Shown: positions 34,042 to 43,919, counted from the first letter of the stretch. The stretch is 64,000 nt of DNA from Oscillospiraceae bacterium HV4-5-C5C (GCA_012034405.1 JAAVLZ010000001.1:186001-250000), one strand, 5' to 3'. Translations and numbers: made by a program. The notes: generated from the letters alone by a model not told the origin.

Positions 34042-35652
34042 TCAGGGAGCTAAATCCGCAGGCTGGTTCTCATTGCCGCGCGTGGATAACGATTCAAGCC
34101 GGCGGCGGTATTGCTGCGGCGTGCAGCCGATGTATTTTTTGAACTTAGCCGTAAAGACATCGGTGTATTTAAAACCGGTCTTCTCCGCGATCTCATAAAT
34201 TTTCAGGCTGCTTTGCGTCAGTAACTGCCGTGCCTGCTCAATCCGGAAGGTTTCCAGGTAGTGGCTGAACGAGCAGCCCTGTTTTTCCGCAAAGAGACGG
34301 CCCAGATAGGAGCTGTTATAGCCAAACTGACCAGCCAGCTGCTCCAGCGTCAGCTTGCTGCTGTAATTGGCCTGGACGTACTGCAGCAGATTATGAATGA
34401 CATTATCAGAAGAGCTCACCCCGATCCGCTCCATGATCTGCGTGAACTGCTGCTTGAAGTAAGCCACGATTTCGTAAAGAAAGTTCCGGCTCTCAATCAG
34501 GTTGATAATCGCGCTGTTGCTGTCAAAAAGCTCAGCCATACCTTCACCGTGGGCACTGATTACCTTCTGCTTTATCTGCAGAAAGTAATCAATCAGGATG
34601 TGCTTGCCGGGCAGACCGGCCAGGTCATTTTCATAAAGAAGTTTACCCAGCGTATTCAGCGCGCCGCAGATACGCTCAGGCTGGCGCAGCTGCAGGTACT
34701 CATAGGTCAGCTGGCTGAGTCTGGCGCAAAGCGCCTCGTCTGCCGGCTGACGTGGCTGATTGCGGGCAGGCAGGTCCTGATAGGAAAGCATGTGCTGATT
34801 CTCACTGCAAAAAAAACGGCGGCGGATCAGATCCTGGCACTGGTGATAAGAGCGTCCGATATCCTGCAATTGCGGCACGACTTCGCCGTAGACAAAAAAG
34901 ATAGAGTCCATATAGGAGTTCTTTTCAAAGCTTTCCTGCAGGTGCCCGATCCAGGCCTGAAAGCGGCTGATCGCGGCCGGCGACATCAGCAGCAGGACCT
35001 GCTGCTGGTCAAGCTGCAGCTGTTCGATCCCCCGCAGTTGCCCATCACCACCGTCTTCTGTACCGGACATCAGCAAGCCAGCAAAATCGTTCTGGTGAAA
35101 GAACGGCGAATAGCTCTCATAAATCACGACCTGATAACCCGGCGCGCTGAGGCCAAGCTCATAATAATTGACCGCCGGATCAAAGCCTGCTCCGGTCAGC
35201 AGATCAAACAGCACCTTCTCCCGGGTCTTGCTGCGATACTGATTCAGGCGCAGCCGGTTGCTGTCAGAGGCTTCTATCCTGGTTCTGGCAGCCAGGACCA
35301 GGCTTTGCAGTTCTATGGTATCAATCGGCTTGATCAGGTAACCTGATGCGCCGTAGCGGATGGCCTGCTGTGTATAGGCAAAGTCTGAGTAAGCCGTGAG
35401 GAAAATGACTTCACCGGTAAAACCCATTTCACGGGCCTTGCGGATCACTTCTGTGCCATTTATGCCCGGCAGGCGGATATCCAGCAGCACCAGGCCGGGC
35501 TGGTAGAGTCGGATTTTTTCCAGCGCTTCCTCGCCGTTACCGGCCTCAGCACAGATGCGGTAGCCCAGGGCCTCCCAGTCAATAATTCTGCGCAGGCCCT
35601 CACGGGCGATCTGCTCGTCGTCTACCAAAAGCAAGTCAATACAGGGGGTCAT
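34042..35652 (-). CDS. YesN-type response regulator with AraC DNA-binding domain
   Basis: 536 residues. The receiver domain (1-120) has DDEQIAREGL, phosphoacceptor Asp in LVLLDIRLPGING near residue 57, LTAYSDFAY and YLIKPIDTIEL. A long middle region of about 290 residues follows. The C-terminal AraC domain (about 425-520) has LTLEQLAGQFGYNSSYLGRL, KIYEIAEKTGFKYTDVFTAK and IGCTPQQYRR. It partners the histidine kinase encoded just upstream, whose stop overlaps its ATG by 4 bp. It should activate the importer genes at 37797-41603. Confidence 0.95.
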   Translation of the reverse strand: MTPCIDLLLVDDEQIAREGLRRIIDWEALGYRICAEAGNGEEALEKIRLYQPGLVLLDIRLPGINGTEVIRKAREMGFTGEVIFLTAYSDFAYTQQAIRYGASGYLIKPIDTIELQSLVLAARTRIEASDSNRLRLNQYRSKTREKVLFDLLTGAGFDPAVNYYELGLSAPGYQVVIYESYSPFFHQNDFAGLLMSGTEDGGDGQLRGIEQLQLDQQQVLLLMSPAAISRFQAWIGHLQESFEKNSYMDSIFFVYGEVVPQLQDIGRSYHQCQDLIRRRFFCSENQHMLSYQDLPARNQPRQPADEALCARLSQLTYEYLQLRQPERICGALNTLGKLLYENDLAGLPGKHILIDYFLQIKQKVISAHGEGMAELFDSNSAIINLIESRNFLYEIVAYFKQQFTQIMERIGVSSSDNVIHNLLQYVQANYSSKLTLEQLAGQFGYNSSYLGRLFAEKQGCSFSHYLETFRIEQARQLLTQSSLKIYEIAEKTGFKYTDVFTAKFKKYIGCTPQQYRRRLESLSTRGNENQPADLAP

Positions 35653-37667
35653 TGGCTGGCCTCTTTTCCATCTGCTTGGCCGTCCGGGCCGGGGCCCGGA
35701 ACCCCGGGGAGGTGGCCGGCCCCGGATTCCGGGGTCGGGGGCGGCGCTGTTGTATTCCCGTGTATCCCCGCTGTGTTGAGGGGATCTGCCGGCAGCTGTC
35801 CTGCCGGTGCCGGCTCCGGATGCAGCGGCAGCACCATTGAAACGATCGTTCCGCTTCCTGCTGTGCTCTGCAGTCGCAGGCCATAGGCCGGCCCATAGTG
35901 CAGCTGGATCCGGTGATGAATATTGCTGAGGCCGATATGCCGGCTTGTCGCGGTCAGGCTGGTCTCCAGACCGGCTCGGACACTTTGCAGCTGCTCTGGC
36001 TTCATGCCTGCACCGTTATCTGAAACGGACAGCACCAGCTGCTCCTGCCGCGCCTCAATGATCAGACTGATATGCCCGTCAGCCTTGCGTTGTTCCAGTC
36101 CGTGAGTAATGGCATTTTCAATCAGCGGCTGCAGCAGCAGAGGGATCATCTGATATTGCTGCGGGTCAAGACCAGGATCCAGATAGACATCCCAGTTTAC
36201 CCGGTCGCCAAAACGCAGCTTTTGAATCTGCAGATAAGTGCTGCTCATCTCAAGCTCCCGGGCCAGCGTGGTGGTACGGGCATTGTTGCTCAGCAGCACG
36301 TACTGCATGGAACGGGCCAGCAACAGGATAGACTGGGCCACCGGCTGATCGTTGGCGCTCACGGCCTGCATGCGGATCATTTCCAGGGTATTATACAAAA
36401 AATGCGGGTTGATCTGGTTTACCAGCAATCGGTACTCCATCTGCTGTTGCTGGATGGTCTCAGTGTAGCGCCGCTGCTCGCTCTGGCGGATATGCTCGGC
36501 GGTCTTCATGAGATCCTGGTAGATGCTGGCCAGTTCGTCTTCGCCACTGAAGCTGTTGATGATCTCAAAATTGCCCAGACTGGTCTGGTGCATGGCGTCC
36601 TTGATGGTCAGGACCCGGCGCGACAAAAAACGGGAGTAGCGCAGGATTGCCAGCGAAGGAAAGGCGATGGATATCAGTAGCACCAGGCAGTAAAGCAGCA
36701 GGATGCGCCGGATGTCCCCCGGAGCCTGGTTCTCCACCGCCAGGATATAGAGAAGGCTGTCGGTGGCATAGCATTTGAAAGAGGAAACATTTACCAGGCT
36801 GCGCTTTCCCTCAAAGCGGGTCAAACCGGCATAGCTGTAGTAGTCACTGCCGCTCAGCGGATAAGGGATGGCCTGTCCGATTTCGCCATAAACCGTAGAA
36901 AAAAAGGCTTCCTGGCTGCCGGCCGAAATCATGACATGGTAATCGGTCGTGGCGGTCCTGTTATTAATGTAGTTGTAGCTGACATGCAGGACCAGATAAG
37001 CCCGGCAGTCCGGCCGGCTGATGTTGATGCGCCGCACCAGGGTCAGCTCTGGCAGGGACTGATTTTTGTTAATCGCGGTCTCAGTGGTGATCCAGCTGTC
37101 CCAGGAGGCGGCGTCGGTTTTCTGGTACCACTCAAAGCCCGAAAAGTCAGTGGTATAGTGGATCTGGTCGTAGCTCAGCACGGCCGGATTATCCGTGTAG
37201 ATCCCGATTTCAGAAATCGAGCCGGATTCAGTTTTGATCTGAGTGAGCAGGGTATTCAGTTGTCGCAGACCGCTGTCGCTGGCAGGCGCTTCATGCCGCC
37301 CCAGCAGGTCCCGGTAAGCCTGCTCTGAGACTACTCGGTTACTGTCGCTGTATAGTGAAGATGTCAGGTCAAACATGACCGAGCGGATACGGGTGCCTTC
37401 TGCCGCGATCAGCTCGCTGTAGCGGTCGTACATATTGCGTACCAGAATATAGCTGGACACGCTGCCGATGATGAGGACGGGTCCCAGGACAGCGACCAGA
37501 AAGGTCAGCAGGATCTGTTTTTTGATCGGCAAGCGGTTGGTTTTTGGGGCATAGGGCCGATCAGAGCGGTGCCGTTTGGGATCATGACGGCTCCGGAGGC
37601 GTGCCTTTAACATCATAGCGGCGGCGAACTTCCTTTCCTGGCTTTTCAGAAGGGTCTTCTGAATCAT
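35649..37667 (-). CDS. YesM-type sensor histidine kinase with proline-rich C-terminal tail
   Basis: 672 residues. TM1 is at about 48-75 (ILLTFLVAVLGPVLIIGSV), followed by an extracellular sensor region of about 240 residues. TM2 is near 325-345, then HAMP, the phospho-His motif NQINPHFLYNTLEMIRMQ near 422 and the ATPase motif VSDNGAGMKPEQL near 550. About 65 residues after the ATPase domain form a Pro/Gly/Ala-rich tail that kinases of this class normally lack. An alternative start at 37616 has a better binding site (AGGAAAGGAAG) and would remove 17 residues. It likely senses an oligosaccharide or binding protein outside the cell. Confidence 0.93.
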   Translation of the reverse strand: MIQKTLLKSQERKFAAAMMLKARLRSRHDPKRHRSDRPYAPKTNRLPIKKQILLTFLVAVLGPVLIIGSVSSYILVRNMYDRYSELIAAEGTRIRSVMFDLTSSLYSDSNRVVSEQAYRDLLGRHEAPASDSGLRQLNTLLTQIKTESGSISEIGIYTDNPAVLSYDQIHYTTDFSGFEWYQKTDAASWDSWITTETAINKNQSLPELTLVRRINISRPDCRAYLVLHVSYNYINNRTATTDYHVMISAGSQEAFFSTVYGEIGQAIPYPLSGSDYYSYAGLTRFEGKRSLVNVSSFKCYATDSLLYILAVENQAPGDIRRILLLYCLVLLISIAFPSLAILRYSRFLSRRVLTIKDAMHQTSLGNFEIINSFSGEDELASIYQDLMKTAEHIRQSEQRRYTETIQQQQMEYRLLVNQINPHFLYNTLEMIRMQAVSANDQPVAQSILLLARSMQYVLLSNNARTTTLARELEMSSTYLQIQKLRFGDRVNWDVYLDPGLDPQQYQMIPLLLQPLIENAITHGLEQRKADGHISLIIEARQEQLVLSVSDNGAGMKPEQLQSVRAGLETSLTATSRHIGLSNIHHRIQLHYGPAYGLRLQSTAGSGTIVSMVLPLHPEPAPAGQLPADPLNTAGIHGNTTAPPPTPESGAGHLPGVPGPGPDGQADGKEASQ

Positions 37668-37796
37668 AAGCCTTTTTGCCGGACAGGAAAACAGCGCCGG
37701 TCTGGCGGGGACGCCAGGCAGGCACTGTCTGCGGCCGGCCGCGGTCTTGACAGACCGCGGTCAGACTTGCTGAGTCAGGCTTAAAGCAGCCAAAGT

Positions 37797-39665
37797 TTAA
37801 TCAGCTTCACTGCGAATCTGCTCAAAGACCTGCCAGCGGGCTTCATTGTCGCTCTTGTCGACAGCAAACACATCATCATAGCCCAGGCCCTTAGCGGTAT
37901 CCTGCATTTCCTGCAGCAAGCTGTTAAACTCGGCTTCATCAGAAGCAAAGGCCATGCGCCAGGAGTAGTCAACAATAGTCTGCTTGCATTGTTCCTTGAT
38001 GGTAGAAATATCGGTGCTGTAGTCAGGCTTGGCCCAGCTGCTGCCCGGCACCACCGCCAGCTCACCCAGGCTTTCCAGGTACTCCAGGCCGGTGTTATAG
38101 CCGGTCTTCGCCTTGTAGTCTTCTGAAAGCGGTGTCTGGGTCCGGTCAAAGTAGTCATCCCACAGCGTGTAGTTATAAGTCATATTGTTTTCCTGGTTGA
38201 CATCCTTGATACCCACCGGCTGGTAGTTGAGGGCTGAGATACCGTCCGCATAGGTGCCGCCGCCCCACGCTTCCGGGACTTCAGCTGTGGTATCCTTGTC
38301 AATCAGGACCTGGACACCAAAATCAGTCAATTGGGGTTCGCCGTCTTCCATGGTCCAGGTCAGACCCTCCGGACCCGGCGCGCCGGCAGTCTGAGAACCG
38401 GAGCAGACAATGCCTTCCGGCGAATACAACCAATCAATGAAGTCAACCATGCGCTGGGGATCCTGCGCCTGGCTTCCGACAGAAATAGTGAAGCTGGAGC
38501 TGCCGCTCTGCGTGTTCCCCCAGGAAACCAGCGCACCGTCGGTCAGCGAGACAGACTCAAAGCCCTTCCCTTGAGCGGTGTGGTCTGAGTTATTGTAGTA
38601 GCCGCTGCCGCACCAGGGCCAGAAGCTGTAGAGCACCGCGCCATCCGTAAACTTGGCGGACAGATTATCAAAATTCTGAGTCGTGGATTCCGGATCCACC
38701 AGACCCATCTGGTTGGCTTCAAAGAAGAACTTCAGCGCGCGGATATACGCGGAATCGCTGTCAATCGCGCTCTGGATTTCGCCCGTCTTGACATTCAGCA
38801 AAGCATAACCGCCGTTGCCGTTATCATAGCCGTACAGGGAGGTCAGCGCGGTCGCGTTCTGCATCAGATCACCGTCCCAATCCTTGAACAGCGACATTGC
38901 ATAAACCTGCTGGCCGGAATCACTGGTTCCGGCTGCATCCTGCATCTGCTGCAGCACCGGCAGCAGGTCTTCCAGCGTAGAGATCTCCGGCGCGCCGATT
39001 TGCTGATACAAATCCCAGCGCAGACTGATCGCGTTAGTCGGGTCCGTCGCTTCGCAGGGGTCAGTCGGCGAAAGCAGAGAGACCTGGCTGGGGATGGACC
39101 AGACACCGTCCTGCTCAGCTAATTCATTCAGGGTGGTGATGGCGTCGGTATACTGGTTCAGGTTCGTCTCAGCAGTCATGTAACTGCTGATATCCATGAC
39201 CAGACCCGCGCTCACCATGTCTTTCAGGCGGTCTTTGTCTGCGTTCGTCAGGATCAGATCGCCCAGGTTCCCGTTTGCTGAGCGGGTCTCAAACAGCGTC
39301 TCGCCGCCGCCGGCCACGTTTGGCGCGATGATGTTCAGCTCCATGTTGAACTTGTCCTTGACCAGCTTAGCAAACCAGCCGGACTGGATGCCTTGAAAGT
39401 TGGCCTGCGAATCAAAGACATCCACCGTAATAAAGTCCGGGTACTTGCTGCTGCCCTCGCTCTCAGCGGCTGTGGTCGTATCCGCAGCGCTCGCAGCACC
39501 GGTCGAACTTTCAGCGGCGGCAGCGGTGGTCGCGGCTGTGGTTTCACTGTCATTGCCGGCAGCCGTAGTCGTAGCGGAACTGCCCGCGGCTGAACTGCAG
39601 CCGGCCAGTAAAGCCAGCGACAGCGTCAGGGCTGTCGCCTCACTCAACAATCTTTTCCTCTTCAT
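37797..39665 (-). CDS. Extracellular solute-binding lipoprotein (LplA-type, saccharide ABC importer)
   Basis: 622 residues. The signal peptide MKRKRLLSEATALTLSLALL ends in lipobox LAGCSS. A Thr/Ala/Glu/Ser-rich tether of about 50 residues precedes a large type-1 binding protein fold (DLILTNADKDRLKDMVSAG, SAKFTDGAVLYSFWPWCGSG, RMVDFIDWLYSPEGIVCSGS). The size and the partner permeases place it with the LplA/YtcQ-type proteins that bind oligosaccharides. It is the third gene of an operon after the two permeases and before the kinase. Confidence 0.93.
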   Translation of the reverse strand: MKRKRLLSEATALTLSLALLAGCSSAAGSSATTTAAGNDSETTAATTAAAAESSTGAASAADTTTAAESEGSSKYPDFITVDVFDSQANFQGIQSGWFAKLVKDKFNMELNIIAPNVAGGGETLFETRSANGNLGDLILTNADKDRLKDMVSAGLVMDISSYMTAETNLNQYTDAITTLNELAEQDGVWSIPSQVSLLSPTDPCEATDPTNAISLRWDLYQQIGAPEISTLEDLLPVLQQMQDAAGTSDSGQQVYAMSLFKDWDGDLMQNATALTSLYGYDNGNGGYALLNVKTGEIQSAIDSDSAYIRALKFFFEANQMGLVDPESTTQNFDNLSAKFTDGAVLYSFWPWCGSGYYNNSDHTAQGKGFESVSLTDGALVSWGNTQSGSSSFTISVGSQAQDPQRMVDFIDWLYSPEGIVCSGSQTAGAPGPEGLTWTMEDGEPQLTDFGVQVLIDKDTTAEVPEAWGGGTYADGISALNYQPVGIKDVNQENNMTYNYTLWDDYFDRTQTPLSEDYKAKTGYNTGLEYLESLGELAVVPGSSWAKPDYSTDISTIKEQCKQTIVDYSWRMAFASDEAEFNSLLQEMQDTAKGLGYDDVFAVDKSDNEARWQVFEQIRSEAD

Positions 39666-39725
39666 AGTTCCTCCTTAAGGTCTATTTTCTGAATCGCCAC
39701 CTGCTTCAGTGACCATTCTGGGGCC

Positions 39726-40655
39726 TCAACCTTTGACCGCGCCAATCATGATACCTTTGACAAAAAAGCGCTGAAACAGCGGGTAGATAAACAGGATGGG
39801 CAGCACCACGATGACGGACACCGTCATGCGGATAGACGTCGGGGTCTGCCGCGTCATGAGATTCTGCACATTGGCAATATTTCCGCTGGACTTCACCACC
39901 GCGGCCAGTGAGCTGGCCTGGTTGATATAGGTATAGAGCAGGTACTGCAGCGAATACAGATCCTGATCCGTAATGTATATCAGTGTGTCCTGAAAGGAAT
40001 TCCACTGAGCCACCGCAGCCCAGATCGCCACGGTCGCCAGGATCGGTGTGGTGAGGGGCAGGACGATGCGGAAAAAGATCGTCAAAATGCCGGCGCCGTC
40101 CACCCGGGCAGCCTCCTGCAGGGAGGCCGGGGTCGATTCAATAAAGGTCTTCACCATGATGATATAAAACGGCTGGACGATGACCGGAATGATGTAAACC
40201 CAAAAGCTGTTGGTCAGGTGCAGATTTTTCATGGTCATGAACATCGGAATCAGCCCGGCATTGAAGTACATCGTAATGATAAAGAAGCGATATATTAATT
40301 TCCGGTGCCACATCTGCCGCTGGGTAAAGACAAAGCCCAGGAAAGCCGAGGCAAAAACGGTGCAAAGGGTGCCGATCACCGTCCGGGCGACCGAAACCAG
40401 CATAGATGTCCCCAGGCCGCGCAGCTTGAACACATCCACATAATTCTGAAAATGGATCTGCCGCGGGAGAAAGTTGATCAGCCCGTTGTTGCTCAGTTCA
40501 TTGGAGCTGATGGAGTTGATGATCAGGTAATAAAAAGGATAGGCGCAAAGGAATGCCAGGATACCATAGATCAGGTAGTTAAGCCCATTAAAGATCCGGT
40601 CACCGGCACTGCGCTTGAGTGGTCGTAGCTGGTCCTGCGGTTTATGTTTCATCAT
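39726..40655 (-). CDS. Saccharide ABC importer permease (LplC-type)
   Basis: 309 residues with six membrane helices and the EAA coupling loop SLQEAARVDGAGILTIFFRI, VLPLTTPILATVAI near residue 190-220. It pairs with the LplB-type permease encoded upstream (18-base gap). AGGAGGACAGG precedes ATGATG. No ATPase gene is in the operon; such importers usually share an MsmK-like ATPase encoded elsewhere. Confidence 0.95.
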   Translation of the reverse strand: MMKHKPQDQLRPLKRSAGDRIFNGLNYLIYGILAFLCAYPFYYLIINSISSNELSNNGLINFLPRQIHFQNYVDVFKLRGLGTSMLVSVARTVIGTLCTVFASAFLGFVFTQRQMWHRKLIYRFFIITMYFNAGLIPMFMTMKNLHLTNSFWVYIIPVIVQPFYIIMVKTFIESTPASLQEAARVDGAGILTIFFRIVLPLTTPILATVAIWAAVAQWNSFQDTLIYITDQDLYSLQYLLYTYINQASSLAAVVKSSGNIANVQNLMTRQTPTSIRMTVSVIVVLPILFIYPLFQRFFVKGIMIGAVKG

Positions 40656-40673
40656 CCTGTCCTCCTGCCGCGC

Positions 40674-41603
40674 TCATAAGATACTTTCGCCGCGGACCTG
40701 CCTGGAGACCGTGTTCACGACCAAGAGCAGTACCAGACTGACCAGACTCTTCATGATCCCGACCGCAGTCGCCAGCGACATGCTCTTGCCGGTCATCCCG
40801 ATATTGTAGACATATAGGTCCAGCACCTGAATGGACTGCTTATTAAACGCGTTCTGGAACACGTAGTACTGGTCCATACCATTGGAAAGGAAGCTGGCCA
40901 CGGACAGCATCAGCAAAACAAAGAAGGTTGGCAGCAAAGCCGGTATGGTAATGTAGCGGATCAGCTTAAAGCGCCCGGCGCCGTCCACCCGCGCCGCGTC
41001 ATATAGCTCCTGATCAATCCCTGAGATCGCGGCCAGATACATGATGGCGTTCCAGCCCAGGGTCTTCCAGATATTCCAGGTCAGCATTTTGAGCCAGACA
41101 TGCTCACTGCTGTCCAGGAATTTGATCGGGGTACTGATAGCGCCGGTTCGTTTCAGCAGATCATTGACCATGCCGTTGGTTGAAAAGAGGGCAAAGGCAA
41201 TGGCGTAAACCAGGGTCCAGCTGATGAAGTTGGGGACTGTGGTGACGGTCTGGACCAGGTTCCGGTAACGCCGGGCCTTGATCTCATTCAGAAATATGGC
41301 AAAGAGCAGCGGCAGAATGGAGGCGGCGATATTCAGGAAGCTCATAGCAAATGTGTTTTTTAACACCACCAGCAGCTGCCGCACCTGTGTCGGGTTGGCA
41401 AAGAGCGTCCGGAACCACTTGAAGCCCACAAATTCGCATTGCGAAAGCTTCAGGGGCGCTCGGTAGTCATACAGCGCATAGACCCAGCCATATAGCGGGA
41501 AGTAGCAGAAGAGAAAGGTAAGGATGATGAAGGGCAGGGTCAGCAGCGCAAGCTTTTTGCCTTCGCTGAGGCCCCTGTTTCTGGCTAAGCCACTATTGTT
41601 CAT
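40674..41603 (-). CDS. Saccharide ABC importer permease (LplB-type)
   Basis: 309 residues, six membrane helices. FLFCYFPLYGWVYALYDYR at the N-terminus is typical of LplB/YteP-type permeases. The EAA loop is LYDAARVDGAGRFKLIRYIT followed by IPALLPTFFVLL. CGGAGGATTAATGCT stands before the ATG. It is the first gene of the five-gene importer/two-component operon; TATACT near 41629 on the minus strand is a possible -10. Confidence 0.95.
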   Translation of the reverse strand: MNNSGLARNRGLSEGKKLALLTLPFIILTFLFCYFPLYGWVYALYDYRAPLKLSQCEFVGFKWFRTLFANPTQVRQLLVVLKNTFAMSFLNIAASILPLLFAIFLNEIKARRYRNLVQTVTTVPNFISWTLVYAIAFALFSTNGMVNDLLKRTGAISTPIKFLDSSEHVWLKMLTWNIWKTLGWNAIMYLAAISGIDQELYDAARVDGAGRFKLIRYITIPALLPTFFVLLMLSVASFLSNGMDQYYVFQNAFNKQSIQVLDLYVYNIGMTGKSMSLATAVGIMKSLVSLVLLLVVNTVSRQVRGESIL

Positions 41604-41740
41604 AGCATTAATCCTCCGACGCAGTTAGAGTATAACCGGCCGGCGGTTTGGATTTAAGTGGCTGAATTATATGATTTTATGGTCTTTTTTATAAGTCAGC
41701 ATAAGCAATGTATGATTTTTATAGGTTTGATTTAGTGATT

Positions 41741-42484
41741 TCAGGGTGAAGGATAGGTATATTGCCCGTGCTGTCCGGTACGTCCCCGTCCGTATTGAAT
41801 GGCAAAGCGCGGGCAGCGGTGCAGGCAGCGCAGGCACAGGGTACACTCGCCTTTGACCCAGACCGGTCTGCCCTGCTCGATCCGGATAGCTTGTTCCGGG
41901 CAGTCCGCGGCGCACCGTCCACAGCTGATACAGCTTGAGGTCACAGTAAAATGGTGGGTCCGCCGGGCCTGATTATAAAGAGGGTCTGTCACCTGGCGAA
42001 GCAGCCCCGGTACCCTCCGCTGCAAATGGCTGCCCGGCCGCCTGGCCCGGATCGCATCTGCGACAACAGAAATCTGTTGCTCAGCCGCAGCGATGAGGCG
42101 CTGATCAGCCGCCTGATTACTGCGGTCAAATACCGGAGTCCAGGTGTCCGGCAGGCGCACCCCAAAAGCCGCGTCCAGTTTCAAGCCGCGGGTCTTCAGC
42201 AGGTTTTGGGTGTCGCCCCCCATGCTGCCCGGCATGACGCCATACGTAGCTACCAGATACAGATAGACCGGAGGCTGGCTGACGGTCAGTTGCTGCAGCC
42301 AGCGGCGAACATAAGCCGGCAATTCCCAAAAGCAGGTAGGAAACACCAGGCCCAGGCTGGCCGCAATTGGCAGTTGTAAGTCCGGCGACAGGTATTCAAT
42401 TGTGATCGCCTGATCCTGCAGTTGCTTTGCCAGACTTTGGGCTACATGCTGACTGTTTCCTGTAGCTGAAAAGTAAATTATCAT
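41741..42484 (-). CDS. EFR1-type flavodoxin-ferredoxin fusion protein
   Basis: 247 residues. The N-terminal flavodoxin-like domain has the FMN loop IIYFSATGNSQHVAQSLA. The C-terminal part carries two 4Fe-4S motifs, CISCGRCAADCPEQAI near residue 188 and CTLCLRCLHRCP near 216. It probably transfers electrons between soluble partners. It overlaps the macrodomain gene stop by 4 bp, so the two are co-translated, a pairing with no obvious functional reason. Confidence 0.92.
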   Translation of the reverse strand: MIIYFSATGNSQHVAQSLAKQLQDQAITIEYLSPDLQLPIAASLGLVFPTCFWELPAYVRRWLQQLTVSQPPVYLYLVATYGVMPGSMGGDTQNLLKTRGLKLDAAFGVRLPDTWTPVFDRSNQAADQRLIAAAEQQISVVADAIRARRPGSHLQRRVPGLLRQVTDPLYNQARRTHHFTVTSSCISCGRCAADCPEQAIRIEQGRPVWVKGECTLCLRCLHRCPRFAIQYGRGRTGQHGQYTYPSP

Positions 42485-42999
42485 CTGAGCTCACCTGCTC
42501 CTGTGGTCTTCAGGTAGCATACTGCCAGCGCATACGTTTCCTGGTCAAACAGGACCAGGTAGACCTGCATTTCAGACTCGCGCCAAAAGGTGCGGATAGC
42601 GTCTATGGCCATCGCTATCGCGTCCTGGACAGGATAGCCGTAAGCGCCGGACGAAATCAGCGGAAAGGCCACGGAACTGCAGTTCTGCGAGTACGCAAGC
42701 TGCAGTGAATTTTGATAACAGGCTCGCAGTAAAGCAGCTTCGCCCGCTGTACCGCCCTGCCAGCGGGGGCCAACCGTGTGGATGACATAGCGGCTTGGCA
42801 ACTGAAACCCAGCCGTCAGCCTTGCCTGCCCCACCGGACAGCCGCCCAGTTTACGGCAGGCAGCCAGGAGTTCAGGCCCCGCCGCCCGGTGAATCGCGCC
42901 ATCCACCCCGCCACCGCCAGACAAACTGGAATTAGCCGCATTCACAATGGCGTCTACTTTCATTTTAGTAAGATCACCCTGGATCAATTCCAATGACAT
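42481..42999 (-). CDS. Macrodomain protein (O-acetyl-ADP-ribose deacetylase/YmdB-like)
   Basis: 172 residues. The ADP-ribose site is DAIVNAANSSLSGGGGVDGA near residue 20-40. YVIHTVGPRW near 80 and VAFPLISSGAYGYPVQDAI near 120 complete the fold. Members remove ADP-ribose or hydrolyse O-acetyl-ADP-ribose. The ATG at 42999 is set by GGGGGAGGCAG; the longer frame start lacks a site. Confidence 0.94.
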   Translation of the reverse strand: MSLELIQGDLTKMKVDAIVNAANSSLSGGGGVDGAIHRAAGPELLAACRKLGGCPVGQARLTAGFQLPSRYVIHTVGPRWQGGTAGEAALLRACYQNSLQLAYSQNCSSVAFPLISSGAYGYPVQDAIAMAIDAIRTFWRESEMQVYLVLFDQETYALAVCYLKTTGAGELR

Positions 43000-43223
43000 A
43001 CTGACCTGCCTCCCCCGCTTTGGCAATCACTCAGCCTAGATCCGTTCCGCGCCTTTCTGGTTGCCCCGGTCTCCCGCATTTCCGCAATCAGGCTGATCCT
43101 ATGATATCGCAAAAGCGGCGCAAGCGCGGTCTGTTTGCGGCGCTTTAATTGCCTGATCGCCACAACCTGTTTGCAACCTTTGGGCATTCAGAAAAATCCC
43201 GCTTGAAAAGGAAGCTCGCCTGA

Positions 43224-43919
43224 CTAAAACTCCCGCTTTTTATAAAAGGTCAGAGCAAAGCCTGCCGACAACAGCCACAGCAGAGCGGTCAACAGCAGCG
43301 CTGCCAGAGCGGTCAAGGCCGGACGGGCAAGCAGTCCCTGCAACAGCGGATTCAGGCGTGGCAGCGCTGTAGCAGCTCTACCGCCCAACAGGCTGATCAG
43401 CAGCATAACAATCACAAAAGGCAGCAGGCTGGCCAGTCTGGCCTTACTGTAGCCCAGCTTAAAGAAAACCGGCAGCTGCAGTGACTGGAGCAGCGCAAAA
43501 ATCAGGAATAGCAGGATCATAACCAGACCTTGTTCCGGCACCAGCAAGGATTGCCGGGTATGCTGGTCAAAGAGGCCGATCAGGCCGACCCCCAGCAGGC
43601 CCAGAACGGCCGCGGTCAGATCCAGCAGGAGCACAAAGAGATACCGCCCCGCTACCACGGTCCGGCGCGGCAGCGCCAGCGTAGCATAAAGCGCGTCCAG
43701 ATTGCTCTTTTCAGCAGTGGCGAAGGGGTAGCTCATCATCATCATCGCCAGCACCAGCGCAATACTGATCCCGGTGTCGGCGTTGTGGGTCATCAGCGTG
43801 ACAAACAGGCAGACCGCAAAATAAAGCAAACCGACCTTTAGCGTCAGATAAGGCCGGATAGTCGCAAAATCTAACCGGATAAAATTGATTAACCTACGCA
43901 TTCGCTCCATCCTCTTCAT
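43224..43919 (-). CDS. ABC-2 type transporter permease (YtrC/YtrD-like)
   Basis: 231 residues with six hydrophobic segments; MMMSYPFATAEKSNLDALYA and LALPRRTVVAGRYLF are typical of ABC-2 permeases in GntR-ABC operons. The exact start is uncertain (Met at 43919, 43910 or 43901), all overlapping the ATPase gene end. It is the third gene of a gntR-ATPase-permease operon, probably exporting a peptide or cell-wall-active compound; the substrate is unknown. Confidence 0.88.
   Translation of the reverse strand: MKRMERMRRLINFIRLDFATIRPYLTLKVGLLYFAVCLFVTLMTHNADTGISIALVLAMMMMSYPFATAEKSNLDALYATLALPRRTVVAGRYLFVLLLDLTAAVLGLLGVGLIGLFDQHTRQSLLVPEQGLVMILLFLIFALLQSLQLPVFFKLGYSKARLASLLPFVIVMLLISLLGGRAATALPRLNPLLQGLLARPALTALAALLLTALLWLLSAGFALTFYKKREF

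Noticed and set aside
34261-35346. Long open frame of 361 codons antisense to the response regulator (and others such as 61448-62314, 18811-19581, 29195-29980, 28214-28930 on the plus strand)
   Set aside because: These lie fully inside well-identified genes on the other strand, have no binding sites or family motifs, and result from GC-rich codon usage.
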